From Pseudomonas sp. RIT409 (GTDB lineage: Bacteria; Pseudomonadota; Gammaproteobacteria; Pseudomonadales; Pseudomonadaceae), in assembly GCF_003052515.2 (NCBI RefSeq), contig NZ_QARE02000010.1, forward strand, positions 124,001-188,000: DNA of 64,000 bases, given 5' to 3'. Positions 17,019 to 26,447 of this stretch are shown in pieces; the first letter of the stretch is position 1; each line of letters starts with the position of its first letter. Under the pieces are notes generated by a model. The model searched no databases. It was given only the letters and a program-made list of their open reading frames with translations, and had not been told where the DNA came from. A program made the position numbers and the translations under genes.

Positions 17019-18650
17019 ATGATGCTCAGACGTTTCAAATTCGCCACACGTATTCGACTGTGCTTTGCACTGGTGATCCTCGCGCTGATCGGGGTGGGTG
17101 CCTTTGCCATGTATCAAGCCAAAATGATTCGTCAGGCGAGTCTGGTGATCGAACAAGATGCCCTGCCGGGCATTGCCTTTGGCGATGACATCATTCTCGC
17201 GGTGGCCAAGGCGCGCTTGAGCACCCTGCGCTTGCTGGTCTCGACCAACGAAGCGGCACTGGCCAAGAACTATCAACTGCTGATGGACGACATCCGCGAC
17301 TTCAAGACCGCGCAAGATACCTACCGTCCGTTGATTTCCACCGAGCACGAGGGGCAGATCTTCAACCGTGTCGGCACGCTGTTCGATCAGTATCGAGCGG
17401 GCGCGCTCAAGGTGCATGATGAACTGGCGCAAGGCCACGCGACGCAGGCGCAGGCATTCATCGAAAACGAGCTGACCACCCTCGCGCAGCAGATGAGTGA
17501 TGCGCTGGGCGAACTGGAGCGTATGAATGACGCCTCTCAACAGGCCGCCAGTGAGTCGGGAGCCGCGGCTTACCGGATGTCACTGCAGGTCACGCTGGGA
17601 GTGATCATTGTGGTCACACTGGGTGCAGCGCTCATCGCACACAGTTTGACGCGCAGCATCGCTCAGCCCGTGTCCCAGGCGCTGACGTTTGCCGAACAGA
17701 TTGCGCAGGGCGATCTGCGGGCGACGTCAGTGCACATCGAAGAGCAGGATGAGGCGGCTCAATTGTTGCGAGCGGTGGTCGTCATGCGCGACAACCTCAG
17801 CGGCACGCTGTCGGGTGTCTACCACGCCGCAGCGCAGCTTTCCGCCGCTGCGGAGGAACTCAGTGCGCTGGTCAACAGCAGTAACACCGATCTGCAAGCC
17901 CAGAACAGCGAAATCGAGCAGGCTGCCACCGCCATCACCGAGATGAGCCAGGCCGTCGACGAAGTCGCGCGCAATGCCTTGAGCACGTCCGATGAGTCCA
18001 GAAGTTCGTTGCACCTGGCCCAGGACGGCCAGCAGGAACTCAACGCCACGCTGGGCGCGATCACCCGCTTGGACAGCAGCGTCAGCGGCGCTTCCGAGCG
18101 TGCCGGTGTGCTGGCGAGCAACACGCTCGAAATCAGCAAAGTACTTGAGGTGATTCGCTCCGTTGCCGAGCAGACCAACCTGTTGGCGCTCAACGCTGCC
18201 ATCGAAGCGGCGCGTGCAGGCGAAGCCGGTCGCGGCTTTGCCGTAGTCGCTGATGAGGTGCGCTCGCTGGCCCATCGCACCAGCACTTCGACGATGGACA
18301 TCGAGCGCATGATTGGCCACATCCAGAGTGGCACCCGCGAAACCGTCACAGCCTTGACCGACAGTGCGACCCAGGCTGCTCAGACGCGGGAACAGGCGGT
18401 GTCCGCCAACGCGGCGCTGCAGGGCATCACCACCTCGGTGAACCGCATCGATGAGCGCAACACCCTGATCGCCACTGCGTGCGAGCAACAAGCGCTGGTG
18501 GCCAAGGACGTGGATCGCAGCATCATCCGCATTCGCGACCTCTCCATGCAGTCCTCGGTGCGCGCCGACCAGACCCGGGCGGCGAGCGAAGAACTGGCAC
18601 AGATCGCGGTGGCGCTCAAACAGCGTCTCGACGGCTTTACCTTCCAATGA
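17019..18650 (+). CDS. Methyl-accepting chemotaxis protein (4-helix-bundle ligand domain)
   Basis: A 543-residue chemoreceptor. It has an N-terminal transmembrane helix (about residues 12-32), a periplasmic four-helix-bundle domain (to about 190), a second membrane helix near residues 192-212, a HAMP domain with [18 protein letters not shown], and a long cytoplasmic coiled coil. The signalling tip contains the invariant [20 protein letters not shown] followed by [12 protein letters not shown]. There is no C-terminal CheR-docking pentapeptide. I use the first of two adjacent ATGs, preceded by GGGGACG. The ligand is unknown. A 78-aa ORF is coupled to its stop codon. Confidence 0.93.
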   Translation: MMLRRFKFATRIRLCFALVILALIGVGAFAMYQAKMIRQASLVIEQDALPGIAFGDDIILAVAKARLSTLRLLVSTNEAALAKNYQLLMDDIRDFKTAQDTYRPLISTEHEGQIFNRVGTLFDQYRAGALKVHDELAQGHATQAQAFIENELTTLAQQMSDALGELERMNDASQQAASESGAAAYRMSLQVTLGVIIVVTLGAALIAHSLTRSIAQPVSQALTFAEQIAQGDLRATSVHIEEQDEAAQLLRAVVVMRDNLSGTLSGVYHAAAQLSAAAEELSALVNSSNTDLQAQNSEIEQAATAITEMSQAVDEVARNALSTSDESRSSLHLAQDGQQELNATLGAITRLDSSVSGASERAGVLASNTLEISKVLEVIRSVAEQTNLLALNAAIEAARAGEAGRGFAVVADEVRSLAHRTSTSTMDIERMIGHIQSGTRETVTALTDSATQAAQTREQAVSANAALQGITTSVNRIDERNTLIATACEQQALVAKDVDRSIIRIRDLSMQSSVRADQTRAASEELAQIAVALKQRLDGFTFQ

Positions 18651-18883
18651 CACGGAACGCTGCGATGGAACCAATCGACGAATTGACTCAAAGCCTGACC
18701 AGCCTGCTGGAGAGCATTGCCGGATCCCGGCACGATCTGGACATTCATGGCCAGAAGACCCTGCTCGAAGCCCTACGCCAACTGCTCAAAGCCACCGAGG
18801 AACTGAACCTGAGGATGCAGGACATCGTCCGTCAGCAACATCAGGCACAGCGCTCCCGACCTGCGCTACGCCTGGTGAAATAG
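18647..18883 (+). CDS. Small hypothetical protein coupled to the chemoreceptor gene
   Basis: A 78-residue ORF whose ATG overlaps the chemoreceptor stop (ATGA), implying translational coupling. The sequence [20 protein letters not shown]... is mostly helical, with heptad-like leucines ([20 protein letters not shown]) and a basic tail. No family is recognised. The overlap, codon usage and absence of internal stops make it likely to be real. An accessory or scaffold role with the receptor is possible but unproven. Confidence 0.62.
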   Translation: MTRNAAMEPIDELTQSLTSLLESIAGSRHDLDIHGQKTLLEALRQLLKATEELNLRMQDIVRQQHQAQRSRPALRLVK

Positions 18884-19061
18884 CTGCTCGCACGGATTTG
18901 ATCGGGCGTCCAACAAATAAAACCGTGGCGCCCGATCAGAATTTCCATTGTTTCACTGGCATGTAACCTGCTTTTTCCCTGACTGATGATCGCCGTTCGC
19001 GGTGGGCTCTTCGGCCCCCTGCCCCGTTCGGCACCGCTCAATCGCTCAAGGAAAACGCTCG

Positions 19062-19988
19062 GTGAACCTCAAGTTTCTGGAAACCTTTGTCTGGGTCGCT
19101 CGGCTGAAAAGCTTCCGGCTCACGGCAGAGAAGCTGTTCAGCACCCAGGCGTCTATCTCCAGCCGGATCGCCGCGCTGGAGGACGAAATGGGCGTGAGGC
19201 TGTTCGTCCGCGACTCCAAGGGCGTCTCCCTGACCACCGAGGGTGTGCGGGTGTTGGAGTACGCCGAACACATCATGGACACGATGCAAAGCATGAAAGC
19301 GGCGATCAATGACCCCACCCAAGTGCGCGGCAGGATCCGCATCGGCGCCATGGATACGGTGATACACACTTGGCTCAGCCCGCTGGTAACACGGCTGATG
19401 AAGTGTTACCCGAACCTGGAAATCGAGCTGACCGCCGAGACCGCCAGCAATCTGTGCATGCAACTGGAAAAGGGCTATCAAGACATCATTTTCCAGACCG
19501 ACGTGCTGCGCTTCGACGCCGTGCGCAATGCGCGATTGGCGCGCTATCCCCTGCAATGGGTCGTGCCCGCCGGGTCGACGTTCGACCGCGCCGACGTGAC
19601 GCTCGAGGAAATCGCCCAGGCGCGTATCGTGACCTTCTCACGCAACTCCCGGCCGCATCAGGACATCCTTAACATGCTACACACCGCCGACATCATCACA
19701 CCGCGCATCAATTGCGTGAACTCGGCATCGGCCATCACCCGTTTGGTGCGTGACGGCTTCGGCATCGGCGCCTTGCCGGTCGCCTTGGTCCGTGGCGAAT
19801 TGGCGCAAGGGGTACTGACCCTGATCGACAACGTGCCACTGCCGCCGCAGATGGATATCGTCGCCAGTTGGCGCACGGGCGCCGGAATGGAACGGGTGGA
19901 GGACATCGTCAGCCTGACCCGCGAGGTGGTCAGTGAATACGCGCAGGAAATGCCCGACGGCTTTGTGCTGGAAGGGGGTGATGATTGA
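19062..19988 (+). CDS. LysR-family transcriptional regulator
   Basis: A 308-residue LTTR. I use the GTG giving VNLKFLETFVWVARLKSF because AAGGAAA precedes it by 9 bp and the longer frame (from 19002) is unlike the family. The HTH reads FRLTAEKLFSTQASISSRIAALE and the effector domain contains IRIGAMDTVIHTWLSPLV and FGIGALPVALV. It is convergent with the LysR gene at 20059. Target genes are not obvious; regulators of this kind often control a distant operon. The family call is firm, the regulon unknown. Confidence 0.88.
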   Translation: MNLKFLETFVWVARLKSFRLTAEKLFSTQASISSRIAALEDEMGVRLFVRDSKGVSLTTEGVRVLEYAEHIMDTMQSMKAAINDPTQVRGRIRIGAMDTVIHTWLSPLVTRLMKCYPNLEIELTAETASNLCMQLEKGYQDIIFQTDVLRFDAVRNARLARYPLQWVVPAGSTFDRADVTLEEIAQARIVTFSRNSRPHQDILNMLHTADIITPRINCVNSASAITRLVRDGFGIGALPVALVRGELAQGVLTLIDNVPLPPQMDIVASWRTGAGMERVEDIVSLTREVVSEYAQEMPDGFVLEGGDD

Positions 19989-20058
19989 AGTGGCGGCCCG
20001 CCGCGAAACCAGCTTCCATCGGCTGCGCAGCCGTCCCATGGCCTGGGTGCTCCGCTGC

Positions 20059-20946
20059 TCAGTAGTCCCCCCGCCCTTCCAGCAAGGTGTCCAGCAACCA
20101 CGCCGCAGCAGGGCCCGGGCTTTTTTGCCGCGACCAGATCACGTCGACCGCCGAACTGCGCGGCCAGCCGGGGACCTGCAACTCTTTCAAGCGGCCCTGG
20201 GCGTAACTTCGCACCAGCCAGCGCGGCAGAGCCGACCACCCAAAACCGAAAACGGCCATGTCCATCAACAACAGGTAATTGGGCGCTGACCAAGTCCGTT
20301 GCGCCCCCTCTGGCAGGTCATCGGTGGTGACGCACTCGTCAAGGAGCGTGTTCAGCCGCAACGCGCGATGCTTGGCCAGTTGCCGATAATCCACCTGCGG
20401 CTCGCCGGCCAACGGATGCCCATGGGAAACGAACAAGCCAAAGTCCGCGCGCTCGACGATCGTCGCATAGCCGATTTCCGGGGGGTAACCGGGTTGCGCG
20501 GACAACAGCCCCAGCGTGGCGCGCCCGGTCTGAATCAGGTTGATCGCATCGCCGTGTTCGGCGAATACGCACTCCAGCTCAATGTCGGGAAAACGCTGAT
20601 CGAGCTCGGTCATGCGCGCTTCGAATTCGGCGAATTGGTTGGCATCCGAGAGCACCAGGGTCAAGCGCGACTCGACGCCCTCCACCAACCGGCCTGCCGC
20701 CCGCCGCAATTTGTCGGAGGACACCAGCACATCGGTGATACGGTCTTCCAGCGCCCTGCCCGCCTCCGTCAGGGTCGGCTGCTTCGACGAACGATCGAAC
20801 AGGGTGACACCCAAGTCGATCTCCAGCCGGGAAATCGCTTCGCTGATGGTCGACTGACTCTTGCCGAGCCGTCGGGCCGCCGCACTGAACGACCCGAGGG
20901 CGACGACTTGGGCAAAGGCTTCGAGCGCCTCCGGTGAATAGCTCAT
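20059..20946 (-). CDS. LysR-family regulator divergent from the PACE efflux gene
   Basis: A 295-residue LTTR starting MSYSPEALEAFAQVVALG, with HTH FSAAARRLGKSQSTISEAISRLE. The upstream 40 codons of the open frame are not LTTR-like, so I use the ATG at 20946. It is divergent from the PACE transporter gene (108 bp apart), the arrangement known for AceR and AceI in Acinetobacter. It is therefore a likely regulator of that pump. The effector is not known; AceR-type proteins sense the exported biocide or polyamine, which is only an analogy here. Confidence 0.9.
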   Translation of the reverse strand: MSYSPEALEAFAQVVALGSFSAAARRLGKSQSTISEAISRLEIDLGVTLFDRSSKQPTLTEAGRALEDRITDVLVSSDKLRRAAGRLVEGVESRLTLVLSDANQFAEFEARMTELDQRFPDIELECVFAEHGDAINLIQTGRATLGLLSAQPGYPPEIGYATIVERADFGLFVSHGHPLAGEPQVDYRQLAKHRALRLNTLLDECVTTDDLPEGAQRTWSAPNYLLLMDMAVFGFGWSALPRWLVRSYAQGRLKELQVPGWPRSSAVDVIWSRQKSPGPAAAWLLDTLLEGRGDY

Positions 20947-21054
20947 GAGAGATCCTTGGCAGGTCCATCGGTTTTTCCGATGGTAACGATTTTCACTGTA
21001 GCCGACTGCACCGCGACAATGCAGCCCTGCCCAGCCAAACAGTGAATCCGACCC

Positions 21055-21531
21055 ATGCCCGTGCACTCAACCGAGACACCGACGACGCCCACCAAGTCGC
21101 TCAAAGAGCGCGCCTTCCATGCCGCGCTGTTTGAACTCATCGGCGTGCTGCTGTTCGCGCCTGCCCTGGCCTGGGTCTTCGATCAGCCACTGGGCAAGAT
21201 GGGCGCGATGACGGTCATGATTTCCACCCTTGCGATGCTGTGGAACATGGTGTTCAACGCCAGCTTCGATCGCTTGCGCGCCCGGCTCGGGTTTCCAATG
21301 ACCGTGAAGGTACGGGCGCTGCATGCCATCGCGTTCGAAGCCGGGCTGGTGGTCGCCGTTGTGCCGCTCGCTGCCTGGTGGCTTTCGATCAGTTTGCTGG
21401 AGGCGTTCATGCTGGATATCGGGCTGCTGCTGTCGTTCCTGCCGTACACGATGGTGTTCAACCTGGTGTACGACAAGGTGCGGGAGCGGTTGCTGGCCAG
21501 AAGAATGCTGGGCCCGGATACCTGTCGATGA
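21055..21531 (+). CDS. PACE-family efflux transporter (AceI-like)
   Basis: A 158-residue membrane protein with four predicted helices arranged as two tandem bacterial transmembrane-pair units. Each unit begins with the family motif: ERAFHAALFELIGVLL in the first and VRALHAIAFEAGLVVAV in the second. Each ends with a W/FN-aromatic loop before basic residues (WNMVFNASFDRLRARLG and FNLVYDKVRERLLARR). These are the Proteobacterial Antimicrobial Compound Efflux hallmarks, including the conserved membrane Glu. Known members export chlorhexidine, acriflavine or short diamines. The divergent LysR gene probably regulates it. Confidence 0.9.
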   Translation: MPVHSTETPTTPTKSLKERAFHAALFELIGVLLFAPALAWVFDQPLGKMGAMTVMISTLAMLWNMVFNASFDRLRARLGFPMTVKVRALHAIAFEAGLVVAVVPLAAWWLSISLLEAFMLDIGLLLSFLPYTMVFNLVYDKVRERLLARRMLGPDTCR

Positions 21532-21561
21532 TCGCCCCCGTGCAAGGCGTGACCTCGCTGC

Positions 21562-22437
21562 TCACACCAGAAAGGGCAGCACTTCGGCCAGTAACGCGTC
21601 AGGAATCTCCTCTGCCAGGTAATGGCCGCCCGGCAGCGCCTTGCCCTGTACATCGCTGGCGACCTGTCGCCACTCCTTGAGCGGGTCGAAGCATTGGCCC
21701 ACCGTGCCTTCCGCGCCCCACAGCACCAGCAAAGGCAGTTGCAGGTGGTGACCGGCAGCAAGGTCGGCGCGGTCGTGATCCAGATCGATGCTGGCGCTGG
21801 CGCGGTAGTCTTCGCAGACGCCACGCGCGGCGCCTGGCAAGCGGGCACAGCGCACATATTCGGCAAAGGCCTGATCGGTGAATGGGGTAAGCCCCGCACT
21901 GCGTGTGCCCATGACGCTGCGCACGTACTGCTCGGGGTTGGCCTCGAGCAAGGTTTCAGGCAGCGGCGCCGGGCGAATCAGGAAGAACCAGTGCCAATAC
22001 GCTCGGGCGAAAGCCTCGTTGGTCTGGCTGTACATGGCCAGCGTGGGCGCGATGTCGAGCAAGGCCATGCGCGTGACGGCCTGCTCATGGTCCAGCGCCA
22101 GCCGGTGCGCGACCCGGGCGCCCCGGTCATGGGCCAGGATCGAAAAGGTCGGCAGGCCCAGCTCGCGCATCAGCGCCACCATGTCACGCCCCATTTCACG
22201 CTTGGAATAACTGGAATGGTCGTCGGTGGCCAAGGGCTTGTCGCTGTCTCCGTAACCACGCAAGTCCGCCGCCACCACCGTGAAGTGCTGACTGAGACGC
22301 TCGGCGATCTTGTGCCAGATGACGTGGGTCTGGGGATGCCCGTGCAGCAGCAACAGACCAGGGCCATGGCCACCGATGCGGTAGGCAATCCGCACGCCAT
22401 TGACCAGGCGCAGGTCTTTCTGGAATCCGGCAAACAT
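21562..22437 (-). CDS. Alpha/beta-hydrolase of the haloacetate dehalogenase / epoxide hydrolase group
   Basis: A 291-residue hydrolase with an aspartate nucleophile in ILAHDRGARVAHRLALDH, an HGHPQTHVIWHK oxyanion segment, DLRGYGDSDKP, and LPGGHYLAEEIPDALL with the catalytic His. The cap segment ARAYWHWFFLIRPAPLPETL and CEDYRASASIDLDHDRAD closely follow fluoroacetate dehalogenases. Such enzymes hydrolyse haloacetates or epoxides; the exact substrate cannot be read from the sequence. It is convergent with the PACE gene and divergent from the AhpD-like gene at 22675. Confidence 0.88.
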   Translation of the reverse strand: MFAGFQKDLRLVNGVRIAYRIGGHGPGLLLLHGHPQTHVIWHKIAERLSQHFTVVAADLRGYGDSDKPLATDDHSSYSKREMGRDMVALMRELGLPTFSILAHDRGARVAHRLALDHEQAVTRMALLDIAPTLAMYSQTNEAFARAYWHWFFLIRPAPLPETLLEANPEQYVRSVMGTRSAGLTPFTDQAFAEYVRCARLPGAARGVCEDYRASASIDLDHDRADLAAGHHLQLPLLVLWGAEGTVGQCFDPLKEWRQVASDVQGKALPGGHYLAEEIPDALLAEVLPFLV

Positions 22438-22674
22438 GGGTCACTCCTTATGATTGTTGGCCACATGCTAAAGCGATGAGCCTGAGCGGCAAGGCGCGAA
22501 ACGTGGCGACGGCGTTCATGAAACGTGTTGGCTCGCATGCGCGCCATGGGGGGACGGACGGGCAATTGGTCTCCCGTAATCCCGTGCCATTGGCTATTCG
22601 GCGCGCCGCCCGCCCAGCGTAAGGTAGCGCCACGTCAAACGACATTTCCTACCTTTTTGAATGGAGTGAACCCC

Positions 22675-23109
22675 ATGAACGCACGCATCGCCTGGGCACA
22701 GAAATCACCGGAAGCCTACAAAGCCATGGTAGGCCTGGAGACCGCCTTGGCCCGCACCGGCCTCGACCACTCACTCATGGAACTGATCCGCCTGCGCGCC
22801 TCGCAACTCAACGGCTGTGCCTATTGCGTCAACATGCACGCCAACGACGCGCGCAAGGCCGGCGAAACGGAAACCCGCTTGCAGACCCTGAGCGTCTGGG
22901 CAGAAACCCCCTTCTTCGATGCCAAGGAAAAGGCAGTACTCGCCTGGGTCGAAAGCCTCACGCAACTGTCGACCCATCACGCGCCTCAGGATCAGTATGA
23001 AGCGCTGCTGGAGCACTACAGCGAAGCGGAGGTGGTCAACATCACCCTGGCCATCGCCACCATCAACGCATGGAACCGGTTTGGCGTCGGGTTCGCAATG
23101 GTCCCCTAG
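22675..23109 (+). CDS. AhpD/carboxymuconolactone decarboxylase-like protein
   Basis: A 144-residue all-helical protein of the CMD/AhpD superfamily. The redox motif Cys-X-X-Cys is in LNGCAYCVNMHANDARKAGE with the downstream His and an upstream Glu typical of AhpD-type peroxidase cores. GGAGTGAACCCC precedes the ATG. Proteins like this reduce peroxides or act in unknown stress pathways; the family name comes from the fold and does not imply lactone decarboxylation. No peroxiredoxin is adjacent. Confidence 0.88.
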   Translation: MNARIAWAQKSPEAYKAMVGLETALARTGLDHSLMELIRLRASQLNGCAYCVNMHANDARKAGETETRLQTLSVWAETPFFDAKEKAVLAWVESLTQLSTHHAPQDQYEALLEHYSEAEVVNITLAIATINAWNRFGVGFAMVP

Positions 23110-23160
23110 CAGCATCGGCACGCTGCAGCAGGTGCGCGTCGCCGGCTTGCAGCAGGCCGG

Positions 23161-24312
23161 TCACACCCGCAAGAACCGCCCGCTGAGAGCCACCCCCAGC
23201 AGCATGACGGCCAGGATCATGAATGCCACGTCTAGGCTGCTCAGGTGGGCAACGAAACCGATACCGGCCGGCCCCATGAGGATACCGAGGTACCCCAACG
23301 TGGTAATGGCCGGGACGGCAACGTTCTCGGGCATGGTCTTCTGGCGCCCGACCGCGCTGTAGAACACCGGAACGATATTGGAACAACCGATCCCGACCAG
23401 CGCGTACCCGAGCAACGCCACTTGCCAATGGGCAACCAGCGTGGCGACGGCCATGCCCGCTGCCGCACAGAAACCACCGAACAGGATGATCCGATGGGGC
23501 CCCAACCGCCGGACAATCGGGTCGCCGCCCAATCGGCCAAGGGTCATCGCCAAGGCGAACACTGCGTAGCCAAAGCCCGCATAGGACGGTTCGACGCCGC
23601 GTTGTGCACTCAGGAAAACGGCACTCCAATCCAGCATCGCGCCTTCGGTCAGGAAGACCGTGAAACACAGCAGGCCAATGAACAGCACCACGCCCTGGGG
23701 GATCGCGAACACCGGACCGCCCGCCTCGCTGCCGTAGCCGAGCAGGTGGGGATAGGCCTTATAAAGCGCAACGCCGATCAGCAGCGACACCAGCACCATG
23801 GTCAGCCACGGCCAGACACCGACGCTCAGCAAAGCCGAAACGCCCGCAGCGCCTGCAATGCCCCCGCAACTGAACAGGCCATGGAAGCCCGACATCATGG
23901 TCTTGCCACTGGCCCGCTCGACGATGATCGCCTGGAAGTTGATCACACAGTCCAGCACACCCATGCTCGCACCGAACACAAAGAGTGTCGCCACCATCAA
24001 CGGCAATGTGGTCACCGTCGCCAGCAGCGGAAGGCACAGGCAGGCCAGACAGCCGACCCACAGAATCATGCGTCGGCAGCCGTAGCGTACGGTCAATGCG
24101 CCCGCCAGGGGCATGGAAAGGATCGAGCCGATCCCCAGACACAGCAACAGCAAGCCAAGGCTGGCATCATCCAGTGCCAGCCGTGCTTTGGCATAAGGCA
24201 CCAGCGGTGCCCAGGCGGAAAGGCTGAAACCGGCGATGAAAAACGCCACGCGGGTGGAATACTGCTCCAGCCGCCCCGGCACGACCGGCGCCGCGGTGCC
24301 AATGGAAGTCAT
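23161..24312 (-). CDS. MFS transporter
   Basis: A 383-residue permease with about 12 hydrophobic segments. I start it at MTSIGTAAPVVPG, which has GGGAG upstream; the longer frame lacks one. MFS loop motifs are present (LTVRYGCRRMILWVGC after helix 2 and GGDPIVRRLGPHRIILFG after helix 8). The general form resembles YbjJ/FucP-like carriers, but no substrate is evident. It converges with the AhpD-like gene and lies near the HD-domain gene in the same direction. Confidence 0.87.
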   Translation of the reverse strand: MTSIGTAAPVVPGRLEQYSTRVAFFIAGFSLSAWAPLVPYAKARLALDDASLGLLLLCLGIGSILSMPLAGALTVRYGCRRMILWVGCLACLCLPLLATVTTLPLMVATLFVFGASMGVLDCVINFQAIIVERASGKTMMSGFHGLFSCGGIAGAAGVSALLSVGVWPWLTMVLVSLLIGVALYKAYPHLLGYGSEAGGPVFAIPQGVVLFIGLLCFTVFLTEGAMLDWSAVFLSAQRGVEPSYAGFGYAVFALAMTLGRLGGDPIVRRLGPHRIILFGGFCAAAGMAVATLVAHWQVALLGYALVGIGCSNIVPVFYSAVGRQKTMPENVAVPAITTLGYLGILMGPAGIGFVAHLSSLDVAFMILAVMLLGVALSGRFLRV

Positions 24313-24502
24313 TGCCGCTCCCTTTACTTGCATGCCGCTCCTCATGAGCGGGCAAAAAGGCAGCGTAACAAAGGTTGGCGAGATGCCGAAGCGGGAAAGT
24401 CGAGAAGGATGCCCTCACAAAGGCCTCAGCTTCTGCCCGCCAACCTGGCCGGCAAGGCTGCGACCGACCCACAGCCGGTCGCGATGCCCCCCCGTGTACC
24501 CT

Positions 24503-25144
24503 TCAAGCCTTCCAGGGCGACTTGCGAATGATCTCGACGAAGTTCAGCGGCTTGAACGAGGGCTCTTCATCGACCAGTACGTCGGCGTTGACCGTGCCGA
24601 ACGTGGTATCCGGTTTATGGCGAAAACCGTTGGCGAAGGCGCAGAGGATGCACTCCTTGAAGGCCTCGCCACGGGGGTGTGCATGGGTCACCACCTCGCG
24701 CTGCTGATCACTGAACTGGTGGTAGTTGATGCCCAGTACATCCATTTCCACGCCTGCAGTGACCAGGGCCACGTTCGGTCGCAAATGCTCGGGAACACCT
24801 GGCGTGGTGTGCAGCGCAATGGACAACCAGATCTGCTCCAAGTCCCCTTCTGACAAGCCGAACGACTGGGCGAAAGTGCGCGCGGCGTTGGCGCCGTCGA
24901 CCTCGAAACGCAGGTCGGGGCTGCTGTGTTTCTTGACCAGCCCCAAGTCGTGGAACATGGCGCCGACGTACAGCTGCTCGGCGTCGTACTTCAGGCCTTT
25001 GCGCTCGCCGGTCAACGCGCCCCACAGAAACACACGGCGGGAGTGGTTGAACAGCAGATCGTCTTCTTCGTCACGGATATAGTCGGTGGTGGCGCGAGCC
25101 AGGGCACTGTCCGGGATGTTGATGCCGGCGATGGCTTGGGTCAT
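24503..25144 (-). CDS. HD-domain protein (cyanamide hydratase-like)
   Basis: A 213-residue HD-superfamily protein. Metal-binding positions are readable: His in LLFNHSRRVFLWG, the HD pair in GAMFHDLGLVKKH, and a further His in LSIALHTTP. This arrangement resembles the HD family that includes cyanamide hydratase and urea-amidolyase-associated hydrolases. A genuine substrate is not known. The start MTQAIAGINIPDSAL was preferred to a longer frame with low-quality N-terminal residues. It is divergent from the EamA permease gene. Confidence 0.85.
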   Translation of the reverse strand: MTQAIAGINIPDSALARATTDYIRDEEDDLLFNHSRRVFLWGALTGERKGLKYDAEQLYVGAMFHDLGLVKKHSSPDLRFEVDGANAARTFAQSFGLSEGDLEQIWLSIALHTTPGVPEHLRPNVALVTAGVEMDVLGINYHQFSDQQREVVTHAHPRGEAFKECILCAFANGFRHKPDTTFGTVNADVLVDEEPSFKPLNFVEIIRKSPWKA

Positions 25145-25407
25145 GGCGTATTCCTCGGTGGGTCGCGTCGGGTCGGCGCGTTGAGGACAAGTGTCGAGCA
25201 GGGGCATTGTTCGCTCAATCGGCACGCGGTCTCGTTCTCTGCCAAACGTGCATCGTTTACTGCCAGCCGGAGTCGGGTTTAACAGAACACAGCCCAACGC
25301 CGGACCGGCCTTGCGTTAAACTGCGCGCGCCTCGCCAGCGGGCCGCCAGAGCACGCGGTGGGCCTCGAACCTCACTGATCAATATCGAACCGAACCAAGG
25401 AGCCCCT

Positions 25408-26292
25408 GTGTACAAGGGTGTTGCGCTATCGGTCATGGCCTCCTGCCTCTTCGCGGTCATGTACTACTACACCTCATGGATGAAACCCTTGAGTGGAGAA
25501 GAAATTTTCGGCTGGCGCATGTTGCTCACCTTGCCCTGCGTGACCGCTTTCATGCTTTCCAGCGGCGACTGGAGGCGGGTCCGGGCGTTGGGCGCGCGCA
25601 TTCGCCAGACGCCCGCGCTGCTCGGCGCGATGGCGTTGTCGGCGAGCTTGCTGGGGGTGCAGTTGTGGCTGTTTCTGTGGGCGCCGCTCCACGGGCGCAG
25701 CCTTGAGGTCTCCCTGGGCTACTTCCTCTTGCCTCTGACCATGATCCTCACCGGGCGCGTGGTGTACGGCGAGCGGCTGTCCCATTTGCAGAAAATCGCG
25801 GCCTGCTGCGCGTTGGTGGGCGTCGGCAACGAGCTGCTGCGCTTGGGCACCTTTTCCTGGGAGACGCTGCTGGTCTGTCTCGGTTATCCGCTGTATTTCA
25901 TCCTGCGACGCCGATGCCAGACCGATCACCTCGGCGGCCTGTGGTGGGATATGCTGTTGATTCTGCCGGCGGCGTTGCTGTTCATCGTCAAGGGTGATCC
26001 CGGCATCGTCGAAGCGCAGCCGCGCTTTTACCTGTTGATCCCGATTCTCGGCGCTATCAGCGCGCTGGCGCTGGTCAGTTACATCCTCGCCAGCCGCCTG
26101 CTGGCGTTCAGCGTGTTCGGGCTGCTCAGCTACGTCGAGCCGGTGTTATTGGTGGGTGTGGCCCTGTTGCTGGGCGAAACCATCGGCCGGGACGAGTGGA
26201 TGACCTACCTGCCGATCTGGCTGGGCGTCATGGTGCTGATGGCCGAAGGTGTCCGGCATGTGCTGGCGCAGAAGCGACGGAACGGGCTGTAA
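25408..26292 (+). CDS. EamA/RarD-like inner-membrane permease
   Basis: A 294-residue, ten-helix protein. The GTG start is chosen because AAGGAGCCCCT precedes it; the longer frame (from 25207) is not membrane-like there. Features match RarD: ASCLFAVMYYYTSWMKPLSG, then EEIFGWRMLLTLPC, and SYVEPVLLVGVALLLGE in the last repeat. RarD proteins are drug/metabolite-superfamily exporters of unknown ligand. It is followed by hemN with 155 bp between, which contains an ANR box and so a separate promoter. Confidence 0.9.
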   Translation: MYKGVALSVMASCLFAVMYYYTSWMKPLSGEEIFGWRMLLTLPCVTAFMLSSGDWRRVRALGARIRQTPALLGAMALSASLLGVQLWLFLWAPLHGRSLEVSLGYFLLPLTMILTGRVVYGERLSHLQKIAACCALVGVGNELLRLGTFSWETLLVCLGYPLYFILRRRCQTDHLGGLWWDMLLILPAALLFIVKGDPGIVEAQPRFYLLIPILGAISALALVSYILASRLLAFSVFGLLSYVEPVLLVGVALLLGETIGRDEWMTYLPIWLGVMVLMAEGVRHVLAQKRRNGL

Positions 26293-26372
26293 GCAGAACG
26301 TGGGCGCGCACTGGATGCCCCGATCGAGCGTCGCAGCCTCCAGATGAAGAAGCGTCGATGCCCTCGGCGGCA

Positions 26373-26386
26373 TTGACGCAGATCAA
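26373..26386 (+). promoter_or_regulatory. ANR/FNR box upstream of hemN
   Basis: TTGACGCAGATCAA matches the ANR/FNR consensus TTGAT-N4-ATCAA at nine of ten defined positions. It lies 62-75 bp upstream of the hemN start, and anr itself is the next gene. HemN is a known ANR target in Pseudomonas, so low-oxygen activation is expected. Confidence 0.75.
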
Positions 26387-26447
26387 TAGTCGTCAGTTGC
26401 GAGGTGGGTAGACTGCCTTTACCGCCCACCTTTCCGGGAACCCCCGC

